DNA from: Plasmodiophora brassicae
Lineage: Eukaryota; Endomyxa; Phytomyxea; Plasmodiophorida; Plasmodiophoridae
Direction: 5' to 3'
NCBI GenBank assembly: GCA_039704465.1
Contig: JASFAU010000005.1
Coordinates: 186,001 to 250,000 of the forward strand
DNA: 64,000 bases
The notes beneath the pieces are model-generated. The model was not told the DNA's origin, made no database searches, and saw only the letters and a list, made by a program, of their open reading frames with translations. Numbering within the stretch: the stretch's first letter is position 1; each line of letters starts with the position of its first letter. The position numbers and the translations under genes are program-made. Of this stretch, positions 10,760 through 23,586 are shown piece by piece.

Positions 10760-12259
10760 CTATACGGCCTCGTACGATAGGTGGCTCTCGAGTTTCTTGC
10801 CTTCCGCGACCTTTCGGGCAGCCTTCATGAAGTCCTCTTGGGTGACGTAATCACGATCAGCTCTTATTGCGAAAAGCCCTGTACAGCACACCGTCGGATA
10901 CAGATAATGGGCCGAGGTTGCGGGAACGTACCGGCTTCCGTGCACACGTTGCGAAGGTCGGCGCCGTTGAACCCGTCGGTGAGCTTGATCACGGCCTCGA
11001 AATCAATCTCGCCCTGCTTGGCAACCTTAGCAGAATGGATCTTCATAATTTCCAGACGTTGCTGTTCGTTCGGCAATGGAATTTCGATCTTGCGATCAAG
11101 GCGACCTACAGCAATGAATCAGGAGAATCAGACATGCCGACCATTCCAACCCTACCTGGGCGAAGCAAGGCCGGGTCAAGCGTATCGGGGCGGTTCGTTG
11201 CCATGATCATCTTCACTTTACCAAGTGAATCGAAACCGTCAAGCTGGTTTAGCAACTAAATAAAAAGGTACACATTGAGGACATTCTGCCAACAAAACGG
11301 AAGCATGACAAACCTCCATGAGCGTTCGCTGGATTTCTCTGTCAGCACTGGTACCTTCTGAGAATCTCCGACCTCCAATGGCATCGATCTCGTCCATGAA
11401 AATAATGCAAGGCTCGTGTGATCGCGCATATCCGAACATCTCTCGAATAACACGCGCGCTTTCACCGATATACTTGTCGACAATAGCGGATGCGACAACC
11501 TTGATGAAACTGGCGTCGATGTTCTTGGCCATGCAACGCGCCAGCAGGGTTTTCCCAGTTCCTGGAGGCCCATACAGAAGGACGCCTTTTGGTGGTTTGA
11601 TCCCAACTCGAACGAACAAATCAGGATTGATAAGGGGCAGCTCAATAACTGACAACAATTCAGCGAAGCGTCACAGGTAGGCTCATCTCATTACCTTCAC
11701 GAAGTTCGCGAATCTGCTGGTTAAGACCACCAATGTCGTTGTAGGAGATATTTCCTGGATCTTCGTTGAGCATGTTGAACACGGCTGGATCAACTTCACG
11801 CGGCAGCATCCGCATGATTGTCAGCGTCGTCATATCCAGCGCCACACGAGAACCCGAAACCAGCTTAGCTTTGTCAACAGCGGTACGGCATCCAACGACA
11901 TAACGGGGCCCGCTTAATGCTTTGACGATGACTGACAATGGAATTCAGTATCTGATTTAGCACCCTCACAGGAGGAACACGCATCCAACATTTATCCTCA
12001 GTCAGCTGCTTGAGGACTTCGCCAATAATTTGGCCGACGTTCTGAAGAGCCTTGAGATGGTCTTCCGTCTTCTCAAACTCATCATTCTGCTTGTTCATGT
12101 CCTCGCGTACTGTGCACACATTTGAGCGCGGTTGAACCACGGACCCATGGCCGACTTACATTTCTTCACCCGCGTTTCAAGCTGACGGTGCTGGAGCACC
12201 TTCCGCCTGTAGTTGTCGACGGCCGCCTTGCGGCGATCCTCCGCCGACTGTGACGACAT
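10760..12259 (-). CDS. RPT4: 26S proteasome regulatory ATPase subunit Rpt4
   Basis: The exons give a full-length AAA ATPase matching Rpt4/PSMC6. The start is the ATG at 12259 ([19 protein letters not shown]), followed by the coiled coil ([19 protein letters not shown]). The OB region has [19 protein letters not shown] and [20 protein letters not shown]. The AAA core has Walker A GPPGTGKT, Walker [16 protein letters not shown] and second region of homology [14 protein letters not shown]. It ends [12 protein letters not shown], without the HbYX tail, as is usual for Rpt4. The protein unfolds substrates at the base of the 19S particle. An in-frame extension to 12340 exists but is not expected in the family. 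Introns are about 50 nt. It is divergent from the PFK-like gene, with 172 bp between starts. Confidence 0.93.
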
Positions 12260-12431
12260 TGATCTTGCACCCGACGACCCGCTTGCAACAATCAACCCCG
12301 TGGAATAATAATTTTTGAGGCTACGGCGGAATAGGAGCACCTAATACAGAACAGGGCTGCTGCGGCCTCTGCAACTCAATCATTGCCCTTTCTTGATCGA
12401 CACGCCTGTTTCTTGGCCGACCTGTGACTCC

Positions 12432-14276
12432 ATGGCACAACGGTATACGACGGCGAAATCGATCGACGACGATCGTCGCGCACTTGGCGAGACAACACCG
12501 CTCGCAGGCTACACACAGATGGCAGAGTCGGTTCGTTTAGGAGGCCGGTTGCCAGGGAGTTCCGCAGCACAGCGTGGGACACCTCAAGTCAGGTGGCGGG
12601 CGGCCAATCCGCGGCACGGCTCGATAGATCTTTTCGGAGGTCCGTGCGTTGGTGTCCGTTGCTCCCAATGGACATCCGCTCGAGCGTTCTCGCCATTCTC
12701 GTGGGCGGATCGCCGGCACCAGGCATCAACTCAGTCATCTCTGCGGTCGCACTCGAGGCGATCAACAGCGGGCTCGGTTTGCGGTCGGCTTGCCCTGGAT
12801 GGCTGTTGCTCTGACTTGGGTGGGACAACGTGTACAGATGTGGTCGGGATCAAGCGGGGATTTAAACGCATTCGAATGGGACAGACGTCCGGGTGCTGGA
12901 TCCCATTGACTGTGGCCAATGTCTCATCAATCCATTCGATAGCTGGGTCGATCCTGTTTACGAGCAAGTCTGATTCTGTCAATCGTGTCTTCCAACGCTG
13001 TCTAACATGACGTTACTCTAGGGCACAACTTACTGAACCGCAGGAAGTGGATAATACGCTGCGCTCACTTGAATACCTACGTGTGCGCTACTTGGTTACC
13101 ATTGGGGGCGTCGAGACTGCTCACTCGGCGCATCTCCTGTCTATGGGTGCCAAGACGGCTGCGTTCGATTTATCGATCGTCCATGTTCCTAAGACGGTTT
13201 ACAATGACTTGCCGGTAGTAATTACGCAACATCTGTCTTTGCCTGGCTGACACTCTCTCAGATGCCGGCTGAATGTATCACATTCGGGTTCTCCACCGCT
13301 CGTGACACGGGCTTGGCCCTATGCCAGAACTACAGGTAAACGTCATGACTAAGCTGTGAATAACTCTGAAGATCGGAGCGTATAGAGTCGATGCGAAGAC
13401 GCTTGGACGCTGGTACCTCATCACGGTAATTGGCCAGCGAGCGGGACACCTGGCTGAAGGAATCGGCAAGGTGCTAGATGCTTTTCGTGCTAGTAGAATA
13501 ACTTTGGTTCACAAGAGTCGTGCTTGCAGGGTGCAGCAGCTACCGTAACTCTGATCCCAGAAGAATTCAAAGAAGGTGAATTCAACTTTAAGACAATCGT
13601 CGACATTATCGAAGCTTCCATGATCAAGCGGCTGGCAACGGGCCGTGACTACGGGATTGTTGTTCTGACTGAAGGCCTCGTTGGCATACTGCCGGAGACC
13701 GAAGTCAGGGAATTGTTTGGGTCTGTCATGGACGGGTCTGTAGCATATACTCATCCTTGATAGCATCTCATTAATACGTACTTGTAGATATAGCAGTCTG
13801 TCTAAAGTGGTCCGCGATCACGTCTATGGGCGCCTCAAAGCCAAAGGCGTCGACCTTACTGTCGTTCCCAGCAACATCGGATCCGAGATCCGCTCGGCGC
13901 CGCCAAATTCGACCGACATTAACCTGGCGCGAGATTTAGGTCAGTCGTAAAAATGAACTACCGAAGGCTCTATTCAAAAGTGACAATAGGATACGGCGCG
14001 GCTCGTTACCTAATTGCTGGGTCCAGCGGAGGCATGGTTGGTCTCAAGGGTGGGTCCATTGTCATTTTCGACCTCGAGGGTGTGCGCATGAGCGACGGCC
14101 ACTATCACATTCGCCCGGTCGATCTTCACAGCGGATCCTACGAAGTCGCCATCAAGTACCAGATCCGCCTGCTGAAATCGGACCTGGACGACGCCGAGCT
14201 GGTCAAGAAAATGTCAGACGCGTGCCACCTCGACCCGTCCGAGTTCGTTCGACGGTTCAGCCATATCGCCATGTGA
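12432..14276 (+). CDS. Phosphofructokinase homologue with altered catalytic motifs
   Basis: Nine exons add up to an exact 468-residue frame: 12432-12643, 12685-12776, 12838-12967, 13022-13214, 13262-13335, 13386-13470, 13530-13720, 13797-13939, 13990-14276. The fold signature is clear: LVGGSPAPGINSVISAV near residue 77, VVGIKRGFKRI, GSILFTSK, ITFGFSTARDTG, IGQRAGHLAEG, VTLIPEEF and LGYGAARYLIAG. The family is nearest to PPi-type PFKs (GGxAPGIN). Three key sites differ from the norm. GGDDT reads GGVET, the catalytic loop TIDND reads TVYND, so Asp becomes Tyr, and GGS(I/L)L reads AGSIL. The usual reaction is phosphorylation of fructose 6-phosphate. This copy may be inactive or regulatory. Its stop is 42 bp from the LYR gene stop. 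Confidence 0.85.
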
Positions 14277-14318
14277 ATGTCATGGCCTAACACTACAGGA
14301 ACCATTTGTTGATTGTCG

Positions 14319-14573
14319 TTACATCAATGTATTGTCACGGTCCGTCTTTCGAATCAGCATCTGGATCTGGTCCCGCCCCAGCGTCCCAACCGCGTGCAGC
14401 GTCATCAGGTCCGCCACGGCATCATTGTAATCGCGATCGGTCCCTTCGCCGGAGCGGAACCCAACGGCGATGTTCTCCACCAGCTTCCTTCGTGCGTAGT
14501 CCGGCCAACCCGGCAGCTTGGACGCTTTCAGGTAACGACGATACAGCCTTGCCCACGCCTTCGGCTCAACCAT
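14319..14573 (-). CDS. LYR-motif protein (LYRM family)
   Basis: A single exon of 84 codons runs from ATG 14573 to TAA 14319. It opens with the LYR motif (ARLYRRYLKAS) and has the conserved downstream Phe (VGFR) of Complex1_LYR proteins. Basic residues (YARRK) and total length are typical. These small proteins work in the mitochondrial matrix with acyl carrier protein, assembling respiratory complexes or Fe-S clusters. Which LYRM it is cannot be told from sequence alone. It ends tail-to-tail with the PFK-like gene. Confidence 0.85.
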   Translation of the reverse strand: MVEPKAWARLYRRYLKASKLPGWPDYARRKLVENIAVGFRSGEGTDRDYNDAVADLMTLHAVGTLGRDQIQMLIRKTDRDNTLM

Positions 14574-14705
14574 CAGTCCACCGCTACCACGGCGGCCGCC
14601 GCATCAGCTATTTCCGAGCAACTCGTCCGAAGCTGCACTTGCTCCTCCTCGCCCTCAGGTGACCGCGCGCTCATCAGTTGGCAGTCACAATTCGACACAA
14701 AGCGC

Positions 14706-14944
14706 ATGGGCAATCCGGAGGATTTTGTGTTCACGTTGGAGTCGAACATCGCCATTCGTGAGTTTAGGGGTAACAAGACCGCCCCAGTGGCCGTGCCGAG
14801 CTGGAAGGCACACTTGCGTAACTACATGACCTGGTGACCCAGGGACCGGGAAGGTACACGTGGGTGGATTGCTCCATGAGCTGGTTAGAGAGGGCTGCAG
14901 CCGTGGGTCATATCGAGAAGTACGTCCTGCTTCACGACGACTAG
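14706..14944 (+). CDS. Small hypothetical protein
   Basis: An open frame from the ATG at 14706 reads MGNPEDFVFTLESNIAIREF... to MTW. A possible short intron after ACCTG at about 14835, with acceptor CCATGAG near 14880, would add WLERAAAVGHIEKYVLLHDD before TAG at 14944. The frame is open further upstream, so the start is uncertain. No family is recognised. The start side faces the LYR gene start, giving a divergent pair. Confidence 0.3.
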
Positions 14945-14984
14945 CAGAAGAGGGGATTCCAGCGAACGGAAGACGCTAAGCAGT

Positions 14985-15733
14985 GTGCGTGATCGCGTCT
15001 GGCATCTATATGCCCATCGCTATTCCCTCTCCCCCTGCGGCGTCTTCTGCATTTGCAACTTCGCAATGTGCATCTCACTGGCGGACTTCATTGCCTCAGC
15101 ATGCGATTACCTACTTCACTGCCTCGCACAGCTGATTGCATGCCTGCGTCGAGATAGTATGCGAACCGTTCGTCCAGTTGCACGTTCGCGCGCATGCTGG
15201 TCTGCAGGTTCACCACGAAAGCTGCTGCATCCACTGCCGACATGCGGAAAGAGATGACTGAGTTCTGGCGGCGAGGCTCTCAAGATTCTTCGTCTCTGGT
15301 ACGTGAAGCGGCAGGAGTGGTATCCACACGACCCACTGAAACCAGTTCTCCTCGAACGCCTTTGAACTCTGGGTGCAGTTGCTGCAGCGTCCACGCTCGC
15401 GACGTCACTACAGCAGTATCTGCCGCGCCCACGCGTTCTTGCTCGCCTTCAAGAAGACGCTGCTTGAGTTGCTTATTACATTTCTGCGGAACTAACAGAG
15501 AGGGAATATCGCTGGATATATAGATGCCAGACGCGAACACGCGCATAAAGTAGTGTTTAACTATCTGTGAAACTACACAAGGCTCTACCTATGTACATAT
15601 CCCCACTGTCGAGCTCTACTGCAGAGTTGCTGGACAAAACGCAGACCATTTTTTCGAGCGAGCGCGCGCGAATTGCGACGCCAGCTTCAGTGCGGGTAAC
15701 GCCGACCATTGCCTGTCGGTGTGGAGAGGAGCA
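14985..15733. other. Spacer with an imperfect inverted repeat and a weak minus-strand ORF
   Basis: Bases 14987-15031 on the plus strand (CGCGTCTGGCATCTATAT...) recur inverted at about 15500-15543 with roughly 38 of 44 positions matching. The inverted copy is the start of an 88-codon minus-strand frame (15280-15546; MRVFASGIYISSDIPS). Neither product is recognised. The kinesin promoter must lie at the right end of this spacer. Confidence 0.4.
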
Positions 15734-18700
15734 ATGGATGCTCTGCCATTTGGCGGGGCCGAAGCGCGCAACGAGTCTGTCCGGGTGGCAATCCGTATCA
15801 GGCCGTTGAACGATCGGGAACTGGGTGCGGGGGCGTCCCACATCTGGCGCGTCGAGCAGGACGGGCGCGTCATCCGGCGTACCGACGATGCACAGTGCTC
15901 GTTTACGTTTGACCATGTGTTCGACGAGAGTCACTCCACTGAAGCGTTATATCAAGCCATAGCGGCTCCAATCGTCAACGCGTCCATGCAGGGTCTGCTC
16001 AGCACATTGCGCTCTATTGGTCCACACTGAATCCGGGATAGGAATCAACGGCACGATATTTGCTTACGGCCAGACGTCTTCGGGAAAGACGCATACGATG
16101 ACAGGATCGCGAGAGGCGCCTGGTGTTGTCCCGTATGCGCTGTCTGATATCTTTCAGTTCATCGCCGATGTATGGTGGTTTGCATGATGCGTCCCGTTCT
16201 CACGGCTAAGACGCCACACAGCATGTTGACCGCGAGTTCCTGTTGCGGGTGTCGCATTTGGAAATTTACAACGAAGTCATTCGGGATCTTCTCAACCCTG
16301 AGAACACGAATCTGAAGATCCATGAGTCCGCTGATGGCAACGTTTTCGTTGGCAAACTGACCGAGTGCAACGTCCGGTTAGTATCAGGTATCAGCTCACT
16401 TGATCTACAACTGACAGTCGATCGCTGCAGATCTCCCGCTGAGGTTATGACTCTGCTTCTACAAGGACAAGGCAGGGAACATTTTAGCCGTATTCCGGTT
16501 TCTGTTAACCGTATCCATAGCAAACCGACAAACGGCTGCTACGCAAATGAACGAAGAAAGTTCCCGTTCACATTCGATCTTTCGTTTGGCGATTGAGAGT
16601 CGAGAACGGCAACGCGAGGGCCAAACGTTGGATGAGGCAGGAGATAACGTCGTGATGTCTGGTTTACCTCGTACTGACAGTCTACTAGGTTGACGGTGGC
16701 GTCCAGATTGCATCGTTAAACCTTGTCGACCTTGCTGGGAGTGAGCGCGTTTCCAGCACAGGATCTACAGGATTACGCCTGAAAGAAGGAGGTATCAGAT
16801 CCCGCATGATTGTTTCACGCCATGTTTGCTGATCGCAACGTTGTGAAGGCCACATCAACAAATCACTGCTGACATTAGGCAAATGCATTCGCCTGTTAAG
16901 CGAGGGCAATAATAATCGGCACATTCCTTTTCGCGATAGCAAGCTTACAAGGTTGTATTCTGTCTTGCTGAGAGAGGTCCGAAGTTCACGATTATTGCAC
17001 AGGATCCTTTCTTCGGCTCTTGGGGGCAACTCCTCGACACTGATCATCTGCGCTGTCACTCCCGCCTCGAACAATTTTGACGAAACCATCAGCACCATTA
17101 ACTTTGCGACGCGGGCGAAGGCGGTCCAAAACTCTGTCAAGAAGAATGAGGTTGACCCTGAGCACACGCCTGTGTGTGCAACCTGATCACTGACTGCGCA
17201 TACTGTAACCAGGTGGTGGACGAGCAGACTCTAATTCGGCGTCTGCAAAAGGAGATCTCCATGCTCAAGTCACGGCTCCGCCGATCGGATGAATCCGATG
17301 ATCTTAGGGCACAATGTGACGCAAAGACGAAACAACTAGAGGAGGTTCAAACACAGGCAAATAACCTCAGAAACCTGTTCATCAACGCGAACAATCTTGA
17401 CATTAGTGGGGTTGGGTCGACTTGATTTGCAGGGTGTCTGTCCAGTGATAACGTTGGACGTAGCTTTCGGCCTACAATGCTCCTGTTGAGCACGACAACA
17501 CCAAGAAATCAGTCGTACGACGCAGAAGGACCGTTGACCCGGGTAAATGCAAATCACCAGCAGACTGACGTGTGTTCTCATATGCTACCAGCAACGTTCA
17601 GCATGCCTAACCACTCTGCGTGGGGCCGAGAATCGTTTGAAAGATGGAAACCCACTCCTTTGTGCGCTGTGGATGAGCACACCGAATTAGGCGTAAGGTT
17701 TCATTATCGCATCGCGACCTTTGTTGCTGATTGCATTCTTTGCTACAGGGTGCTCGTCCTGACTCTTGTCGAAACGAATTGAAAAGCTCGCCAGACAGTT
17801 CGCTATTTCGTGAATCCAAGTTGGATGAGGTCAGGCAGGAGGCTGATGTTAATCAGCTACAGCATGAGTGCAATACGTTGCGTCATCGGTTAGTGCTCGT
17901 TCTGTGCTGCATTCAGCTTACCGTTAATGTCCGAAATCGTTGCCAGCTGCTCAGTTACTGATTCAAAGTTGGAGTCTACCACTGCTGATGTTCGACGGCT
18001 CACTGAAGAGTGTGATGGATTACGTGCCCGGTTGCTCCAGGATCGCAAGACAGCTGCGCTAGCTAATGCCGAGCTTAAGCAACAATTAGAACGAGTATGG
18101 GATCTATCCGTTTGTTCCTCCTGCTACGCCCAACTTTGTTCGACTTTAGGCTACCGCCGATGCCACTGGCCACACAGATCAGATTAGCGCTCTGAAATGC
18201 AGTTATGAGACATTGCGCCATGAACGCGACGGTCTGAGCGCTCAAATTTCTGATCTTCAGTCCACTATCCAGGTATTTGGTTCGTGCCGCACACTACCCT
18301 GTCTCTGAGCGGTACCGTCACGTAGGCACAATTGTCTGATATTTCAAGTTTGAAGCTCGTCGCAGAGAATTCTACTCGTACACATGAGCAGGAAATGTCA
18401 AGGCAGAAGTATGACTTCGAAAAGGCTCTACAAGCAGTCAATGATCAGGCAGCACTTACTGTCGATGAGGTATTATATGCGTGGCCTTATGAACGTTCAT
18501 CCGGTGAACAATGGCTTAGGTTAGAGCAGAACTTAGGCAGCAGATCGATGACCTCACGAGCCAACTAAGTATCGCGCAAGAAAACGCGGTTTCATCTACA
18601 GAACTGAACAGATTGCGCTCTGACAATGAAGATTTGAAGGCATCCCTTGCTGATGCGAATCGTAAACTTGACCAGGTAAGCTTAACGTAATGATGGGACG

Positions 18701-20696
18701 TGATTGCCTGACGCGGTGTCGTAGCTGGCCTCCATGTCTCTTTCCAAGCAAGAACAGTACTTTCGTGCGGCCAGTGAACGTGCGCTGAAACAGTCTGAGA
18801 AACAAGTCGAGAAGCTTCAAGGCCGAATTGTCACATTGGAAGACTCGACTAGGCAGAACCAGAAAGATGCCATCGAATTGCGTGCTCAGCGTGGTGCGCT
18901 AGAACGTCAAGTCAAAACACTGGAACGGCAGGTTGCCTCACGTGATAAGGTTAGTCGATCTCGATGGGTAACACGGATTGGCCCTTGACATCCATACAGG
19001 AACTTGCGTCAGCGAAGACGTCGCAAACAGCCAATGCAACATTACAGAAAGTTCTCAAGTCTGCAGAAGCTTCCGTATCGCTTCTCCAAGCCCACTGCGA
19101 TGAACTGAAACAATCAAACGCCAACTTACTAGCTCGGACCAGTGAATTGGAACAGCTGCTTGTACGTTTGTTTCGGGTTGAGGAGTTTTATGCGGCCGAC
19201 TTATTCCCCATTGTCTTAGTCGACTGCGAACGGTGACGTTGAGCGCCTATCTGCAGAACTGGCAACACTGTCAGACGACGTAGCTCTTAAGGACGAGCGC
19301 ATTCAAGTTCTCGAGGCAAAGCTGCGTGACGTGCAAAGCACTCTCGATCAGGAGCGTGTCCAATCTGAACAGACTACTCGTTCCCTAAAAACAGTGTGTT
19401 TGATCGTCTCATCGATGAAGTGCGCTACTGAAACATTGTCGACGTACAGGAACTGCAGAAAACCAGATCTGACCTTGCATCTGTGGAAGCCCGTCTCTCA
19501 GAAGTAGAAGACCGCGCTGCAGAGGTTGCAAAGTAACTGCATGCGTCTCTCAGTTCCAGGCGTCTTATTCGTGGCTAGGTACAACACCGCTTGGTTGAGG
19601 TTAACGCTGAAGCCGAAACGACAGCTCGCGACGAAGCGTCGCATCGAAAAGGTTACCCTGTTTCTGGCTATGCAGAGTTATCGCGTCTAAAGAAGTCGTA
19701 TAGAGTCTGAAGAACGCATTACGCTGCTGCAAACAGAAAATGCCCGCCTACAGACCAGGGTTGATGAACTGGCAAATGCGGAAATCAAGAATCAGGCAGC
19801 TCTTCGCGAGGCAGCAGACCGAGAGACGTCGACGTCATGTGAACTTGCTCGTTTACGCCAGATGCTCAAGGCGACTGAGGTATGTTTCGGGAGATCGTTA
19901 TATGACGTCACCAATATGGCTTTTAGACGGAGACCGAAGGCATGAGAAAGGAACTGACTGCTGCACACGATGCAGAACATAGAACTGGTACCCAGTCTAA
20001 GGCCGACAAAGTTCGGATTCAGTGCATTACGGAGGTGGATCACGCCTGTCGCCAATTCCGACACCCTTGTAACGTCTTGCTTAGGAAAACGAAGGACTCC
20101 GCACTGAGCTAAGCCAGCTGAAGGTCGAGCATGAACGACTACGTGAACAGCATGATGCTCAGCTTCAAACTTTGCACCAATCCTCCGCCATGACTGAGAG
20201 TCTTGAGCTCAAGGTTGCCGACCAAGCCGCTAAAATCGCATCGTTGTCTCGTACGAACGAGCAGCTGCGCGATGACTTGCTGAAGAGCGATGATCTTGTC
20301 AGCGTGCCTGCATCAGATGACAGATTGCTCGGTTGGACCATGTTTGCAATTGTCAGAATGCCCGGACCCTAACGCTGAATGTGTTCAGCACTGCAACAAC
20401 AGTTAGTTGAGAAGGAAGGGCAGATTCAGAAGCTGCGTGATACAATGTCAACGAAAGTAGAGAAGAAGGTCTCGCTGCTGATGAAGGCAAGGTGCATCAC
20501 GTTTCCATTTGCTGCCACAGTGATAACATGTCCCATACGTAGGCTTTCAGAGAAGAACTCAACAGGAGAGAAAACTCGTAATTCATTGCAGAAGCGGGCC
20601 ACAGCGACGTCCGTTATTGCAGCGCTTCCCACTTTTCATACAAATTGTCAAGGAGTAACATGTGCTTTATTGACTGCTCGTAAACTCGAAACCTAG
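15734..20696 (+). CDS. Kinesin-7 (CENP-E-like) motor protein
   Basis: The start is the ATG at 15734 ([20 protein letters not shown]), and the gene has about 20 exons with introns near 50 nt; the first intron is 15993-16041. The N-terminal motor carries [13 protein letters not shown], the P-loop GQTSSGKT in [35 protein letters not shown], switch [10 protein letters not shown] and switch [11 protein letters not shown]. The neck region is [15 protein letters not shown]. The wording around the P-loop and IYNE is closest to CENP-E. The remainder is long coiled coil ([48 protein letters not shown]), as in the kinetochore motor that moves chromosomes. The last exon begins after an intron ending at ACGTAG near 20540 and stops TAG 20694-20696. 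All motor motifs look intact. Confidence 0.88.
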
Positions 20697-20765
20697 AATG
20701 CTTGGGCGTACTGCGATGGATGCGTCAGGACCTTCGTCCGGCGCTGCGACATGTACTTGATCATC

Positions 20766-23005
20766 TCAGCAACTACGATTTGGGTCAGTTGCAAACAGAA
20801 TTGTGGCTGTGCACATGGTTTTACCGTTCGGCGTTCCGAGGCCCCTGTAGGCAGTCTGTTGTTAGTAGCGGGTAATCCAGCAATGCTCGTAAATGCTTAC
20901 GTGACAGGATCCCAGCCTTTTGCTGCACTGAACCCGTGACAGCTCGAGCCACAACCGTCTTCTGTACATCTGTTGTCGCCATCCGTAATGTCGAAAAATG
21001 CAGCTGGATGCTCTTTAGCCATTAGGTAGAGAAACGGGTTAAGAAATCCTACGGCGTGAGGTCATGACTTGCACAGTACACGTTTCAGCATGCACCTGCC
21101 TAGTGGAGGCTCACTCCTCTTAAGTCGAATGGCGTTAAGAATCGAGATCACTCCTGCGAATGCAGGGGCAGACGCGGAGGTGCCTCCAACCGGAGTAACC
21201 TCCCCATCGAGTATACAGAGGTAGTTATGGCCAAGCGCAGCAACGTCAGGATAGCCTCTCCCAGTCTCGGAAAACATCGTCTTCGGGGGCAGTGACTTGG
21301 TATTGTTCACTGCGAAACATTGAGCACCCGCTGTATGTCCTGGGAATTAAGGCACCTACAGTAATCGCTGACAGCATCATCCTGATATTGAGGACGTGTA
21401 CTGTAGACACTGAATCCGCCTCCGGAGGCGAAACCGGACGCGTCAAATGAGACTGCAACCTCAGTGCCTCCTGCAGCGCACGAGCTCGTTTTGCAGATCG
21501 GCTCAACCGGGTCCACTACCTCACTAGGGTCGTTGAGTTGGGTGGCTCCCACCGACGTCACGAAAGGTGACGATGCTGGAAACGCCGGGTGGAAGACAGC
21601 ATCCTGGCAGTCGGGATCAGTTCGACCTATGGCGACGGTTACCGACTGCATCGAAGTTTCAGATGAAGTGCATAGTTACCGTTGCTTCCACTGTCACCGC
21701 TAGCGACCAAGATGGAGACACCACGAAGACCAATCTTCATGAATTCGATATTTGTCCTCTGGTCAATTGATCACGGCTAAGAACGTTGACACCTCGATAC
21801 GGATGGTATCTGTTTGCCACCTTGACGTATTCCTTGGAATCAATTCCGAGAGTTGAACAGTCATTGTCGACATCGCACTGAGCCACTTCGCTCCATCCCC
21901 ATGATAGGGAGATCACAAGAGGGACCTCCTCAGCCTCCATGAAGTCAACTGCAAAGTCGTACATCCAGTTGTCTGCTGTCCAGTACCTACAGTCGAGTTG
22001 GCCCAGGGTACGCAGTCGACAAAGTCTTTCGGCATACCAGTTCGTTGAGTCCACTCCAACTGACGTGATATACTGGACGTCTAGCGTGGCTTCAGCGTCC
22101 GGGTAGTCTGAATCGAACGGTCCGACAGTGTGCGATATTGCTGTCGTGTTGATTGCAACATCCGCGTAGAACTGTTTCAGGTCCGCTGGGCTGTACGAAG
22201 CATCATCTTGGAACTATGAAAGCAAATTGTAGCAGGCTGAGCACATTTGGCAAGAGTCTCCCTACCTCGATTGCCGCCTGTGAGCATCCCCGCGCATCGA
22301 CCCCATCTTCGATTTTGTAAAGGCTGCTCAGGGTGCTGGGAACAACATTATATCCCTGCTTACAGCGATGAGCGGCTTGGGAAAGCGACATGACTGAGGG
22401 CTTGCAAATACCTCGTCAGACTGGCGACCCGACAGGTGACGCAGAACCCTCGGCTTGCCAACCGGGAAATCCGAGATGGCGGTGACGAGCTGGATAATTG
22501 GTGCCAGGTACGACGGGATGGAGCACGGCCCGAACTGGCGAACCAGGGTCCGCCCCGTTTCGTGAACGAAACTGTACAGTTCCGTCTGGAACAACGACTC
22601 CACGCATTTGACTGGGGCGGTGACTCGCAAGGAATCGCCAAAGTTCGCAATGTGGTCCTTCCGGACGCCATACGACATGAGCCATTCGATTATTGGTGTC
22701 GTTTCCTCCTCCGGCGGTGACACCAGGCTCTTGATCGCCGCTCGACTCATCCACTTGCCGTACGACGGCGAGTCCGGGTTCGACAAGTCCCAGAACATAT
22801 CCGTCAGGAAATCGACATTGTGCTGCCGTAACGCGATCCGAAATCGAACACGCTCCAGCGGATGGCACCGGGACGCCATGGCCCACCCCGGCGGCGCTCG
22901 TGTACGATGCGAAATAACGACCCGATCTGGGTCGTCGTGGCCGCCAACCACCGTCAGCAACGCGAGGGTTGCCACCGCCCACGACAGCATCGGTACAAGC
23001 CCCAT
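20766..23005 (-). CDS. Sedolisin / tripeptidyl-peptidase (S53), secreted
   Basis: The ATG at 23005 begins a signal peptide (MGLVPMLSWAVATLALLT). An activation propeptide follows (SYGKWMSRAAIKSLVSPP). The mature S53 domain has all expected parts. These are Glu and Asp in DAEATLDVQYI, the oxyanion Asp in LVASGDSG, FVTSVGATQL, SGGGFSVY, the nucleophile Ser in GGTSASAPAF, and the calcium site FDITDGDN with WDPVTGLGTPN near the end. Introns are about 50 nt; the last (GTAAGC...CTACAG) splits WDPVT from GLGTPN. Sedolisins cleave tripeptides at acid pH in lysosomes or outside the cell. The signal peptide supports either site. The stop lies 69 bp from the convergent kinesin stop. Confidence 0.9.
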
Positions 23006-23322
23006 CGACCGTAATGCAAAGTGGGGACAGCCGGGCATGTAACATCCCTGGTCAGACAGCGGCACGGGGCCGGTCGACTCCCTGTAACGCCCCGCCACTG
23101 GCCCGCCGTCGTGCACTGCCGCCTGAGGCGGTGCCGCCTGCGCGTTGTGTAACGCTTGTCAGCGCCCCCCGGTAAGCGATGCCTTCGATCCCGCCTTTGT
23201 TTTGCATCGCTCGCAAGGCTGGGCGGTTGTTGGGCACCTGCCATAAGCGCTCCTGGTCGCGGTGGCATGTCATATCACAGAATACCAATGCGGGTGTTCA
23301 GTGGATGGGGATTCAAACGGCG

Positions 23323-23586
23323 CTAGCTTCTGCGCCGGTTGATACTAGATAGGGCGTCAGCGTAGGCGAGATCGCGTTGACGGATGGCTTCCACGTCGCA
23401 AGAGGGCGCGATCAGGCAGTAGAGGGACTCCCGGAAGAACCGCTCGACCTTGTCCTCATGGGCACCGCGCGCGACCAGACCCTCGACGGCGTTGTAGAGC
23501 GAAATGAGCTGCGTCAGGTTGGAAGGCGACCTGACAAGGCCGTATTGCCTCCCGTCGAACTTGATTCGGGCGATGTCTGATCGCAT
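23323..23586 (-). CDS. Small conserved paralogue A, hypothetical
   Basis: A single exon of 87 codons runs from the ATG at 23586. It is related to the next gene at 23824: both have F-x-I/K-x-L/F then YGL, a helical middle, and a shared tail pattern (ESLYCLIAPS here, ASLRCLSFPS there; AYADALSSI here, AYVAAASTI there). No named family is recognised. It may be a small helical adaptor. The tandem arrangement on one strand suggests duplication. Confidence 0.55.
   Translation of the reverse strand: MRSDIARIKFDGRQYGLVRSPSNLTQLISLYNAVEGLVARGAHEDKVERFFRESLYCLIAPSCDVEAIRQRDLAYADALSSINRRRS

Noticed and set aside
22328..23116. Longer start for the sedolisin at 23116
   Set aside because: The extra 37 residues carry no signal and precede a perfect signal peptide starting at 23005.
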